DNA of 64,000 nt, from positions 235,001-299,000 of the forward strand of contig CAWZYM010000346.1 in NCBI GenBank assembly GCA_963966185.1, written 5' to 3'. The stretch comes from Rhabditoides inermis (Eukaryota > Nematoda > Chromadorea > Rhabditida > Rhabditidae). The notes beneath the pieces were generated by a model, which worked only from the letters and a program-made list of their open reading frames with translations, ran no database searches and was not told the DNA's origin. The position numbers and the translations under genes were made by a program. Shown piece after piece: positions 61,776 through 64,000 of the stretch; the stretch's first letter is position 1, and each line of letters starts with the position of its first letter.

Positions 61776-63870
61776 ACTAGCCCGAGCGGCGCTGGCGCGC
61801 CGCTCGGGCTAGGGCCGCCTTCGGCGGCCTCAACACTCAAACATCAAAAGTGAAATCATCACTCAAAACTAATTTCAGAACTAAAATCTGTCCACAAACC
61901 TGTAATCCAACTAAGAAGTACATTACAAGACAAAACATTAAAATTGAAGACAATTGAACGTTGTTTACAAATTTGTATACTTGTTTACACTCTATGTAAA
62001 CAACATTTTTGAACTTGCCTCTTAGTCTACTACACGATACACATTTTTAAAACACGTTTTCAAGTTGTTTACATCTTTGTTTACTTGTTTACAACATCTT
62101 TTAACAACATTTTTAAACTCACTAATAATGTTATTAAACTTTCGACATCTTCAAAACACAATTTTAGGTTGTTTACAAAGTTGTTTACTTGTTTACATCA
62201 TCTGTAAACAACATTTTTGAACTTGCCTCTCGGTCAACATCATCTTAGATACCTTCAGAACAAACTTTAAATTTGTTTACAAAGTTGTTTACTTGTTGAC
62301 AAACATGTAAACAACTGATCGCTGACTTGTCTCCAGGTCACATACCAAGTTTGGACTCTTTGGCATCAAAACTGACCGAGATACGTCATTACCATATTTG
62401 GAAATATGCAAATGAGGTCAAAAATCAAAACTTGAATTCTCGACCCTACAGTACCTTAACCTCAAAACAACAAACCTGAACTCAGTACTTGGTCTAGTAC
62501 ACGTTATTGTTTACTTGTTTACATGTCAAATAAACAATAAAATCGAACTGAGTACTTTGTGTACTACACGTTAGAGACCTTTAAAACACATTTCTGAGTT
62601 GTTAACAAACTTGTTTACTTATTTACTTTACTTGTAAACAATAAATATGAACTCAGTACTTGGTCTAGTACACGTTAGATACCTTTGAAATGGTACTTGG
62701 AGTTGTTTACCTTTTTGTTTACTTGTTTACATGTCATATAAACGATAAAATCGAACTGAGTACTTTGTGTACTACATGTTAGAGACCTTTAAAACACATT
62801 TCTAAAATGTTTACAAACTTGTTTACTTGTTTACTTCACTTGCAAACAACAAATATGAACTCAGTACTTGGTCCAGTACACGTTAGATACCTTTTGAATG
62901 ATACTTGGAATTGTTTACTTATTTGTTTACTTGTTTACATGCCAAATAAACAACCTAATCGAACTGAGTACTTTGTGTACTACACGTTAGAGACCTTTAA
63001 AACACATTTCTGAGTTGTTAACAAACTTGTTTACTTATTTACTTTACTTGTAAACAATAAATATGAACTCAGTACTTGGTCTAGTACACGTTAGATACCT
63101 TTGAAATGGTACTTGGAGTTGTTTACCTTTTTGTTTACTTGTTTACATGTCATATAAACGATAAAATCGAACTGAGTACTTTGTGTACTACATGTTAGAG
63201 ACCTTTACAACACATTTCTAAAATGTTTACAAACTTGTTTACTTGTTTACTTCACTTGCAAACAACAAATATGAACTCAGTACTTGGTCCAGTACACGTT
63301 AGATACCTTTTGAATGATACTTGGAATTGTTTACTTATTTGTTTACTTGTTTACATGCCAAATAAACAACCTAATCGAACTGAGTACTTGTTGTACTACA
63401 TGTTAGAGACCTTCAAAACACATTTTTGAGTTGTTTACAAAATTGTTTACTTGTTTACTTCACTTGTAAACAACAAATATGAACTCAGTACTTGGTCTAG
63501 TACACGTTAGATATCTTTTAAATGAGATTTCTAGTTGTTTACTTATTTGTTTACTTGTTTACTGTTGTTGTTTACCAAAAAAATGAACTTGTTTACTTGT
63601 TACCTGTACCAAGTAACAAGTCTCTAGGTCGAAAACTGACAGAGTTCATATAGAAGTATCACAAATTTCAGATTCTAAGTCCAGAGTTGTTAGTGAACCC
63701 ATAAAAGGAGTTATGCAAATGAGATGTCTGATTTATGCTGACGTCCTACGGACCATAGGACCTTATGTCTAGAAGGGTGTCCGAGTGGCTTGTTCGAGAA
63801 GAGCTGTACCTCTGCCGACAGAAATCCCGCAAACAGACACCATAGGAAATTTTAGGGGGAGAGAGTGGCG
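61776..63870 (+). repeat. 2.1-kb element D with TGTTTAC-rich satellite
   Basis: Has the same palindrome, TTCG hairpin and end blocks as element C, but the core is a repeat of about 208 bp arranged as 416-bp dimers (62600-63430), built around TTTGTTTACTTGTTTAC, GAACTCAGTACTTGGTC and GTACACGTTAGATACC. It ends GGGGGAGAGAGTGGCG before the next palindrome. Confidence 0.85.
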
Positions 63871-64000
63871 ACTAGCGGCCGGAGGCTCGCTTCGCTCGCC
63901 TCCGGCCGCTAGTGGCGGCGCTTCGCGCCGCGTTTGCTCCAAGGCTCGCGCGCCTTCGGCGCGCTCGCCTTTCCGCTCTAAAACCTCTAAATAATACCTC
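63871..64000 (+). repeat. Start of a further CTAG-palindrome element (cut by window end)
   Basis: CTAGCGGCCGGAGGC ... GCCTCCGGCCGCTAG is followed by GCGGCGCTTCGCGCCGC, again a stem with a TTCG loop, and then another GC-rich stem (GGCTCGCGCGCCTTCGGCGC). The layout matches elements C and D, but the stem sequences differ. Confidence 0.7.

Overview
The window is eukaryotic, almost certainly from an invertebrate animal. Multi-exon genes have GT-AG introns whose acceptors read TTTCAG, TTCCAG or TTGCAG, AATAAA poly(A) signals follow the genes, and non-LTR retrotransposon fragments, tRNA-like elements and microsatellites dominate the rest. The short uniform acceptors fit a nematode, but nothing here fixes the species. 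There are no operons, CRISPR arrays or rRNA genes. Most long open frames are translations of (CT)n, (GAGAGAAC)n or (TAA)n repeats and are not genes.

Left third (1-17 kb): the gene-bearing part. A seven-exon plus-strand gene (719-3032) encodes a 184-residue protein with one membrane segment. Facing it on the minus strand is a tandem family of four six-exon genes (3664-13514) for small secreted cysteine-containing proteins with a PAN/Apple-like core. The leftmost copy is intact, the second lacks exon 1, the third lacks exons 5-6, and the rightmost has a 1-base deletion in its signal-peptide exon. A three-exon fragment of an unrelated gene lies between the two truncated copies. Then come a two-exon minus-strand gene (14564-15000) and seven copies of a 251-bp unit, each carrying a 121-bp exon-like block and an 18-bp microexon.

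Middle (17-36.8 kb): mosaic of dispersed repeats, inverted-repeat elements, a 2.3-2.8 kb duplicated segment (19.3-22.1 and 32.4-34.6 kb), two broken LINEs in opposite orientation (22.1-23.2 and 34.6-35.9 kb), a relatively GC-rich repeat block (25.9-32.4 kb), and a partial copy of the first gene (35.9-36.8 kb).

Right half (36.8-64 kb): a head-to-tail array of eight non-coding units of about 2.1-2.4 kb (36829-58181), one of them split by a 3.0-kb mobile element (49729-52750), followed by two larger elements (58182-61775 and 61776-63870) with the same ends but different internal satellites, and the start of a further one. Every unit boundary in this half is a GC-rich palindrome bounded by CTAG.

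The most notable results are the PAN-like gene cluster, the array of asymmetric exon-like units, a non-autonomous element family whose 2-bp target duplication is shown by two empty sites inside the window, and the family of repeats that share CTAG-palindrome junctions.
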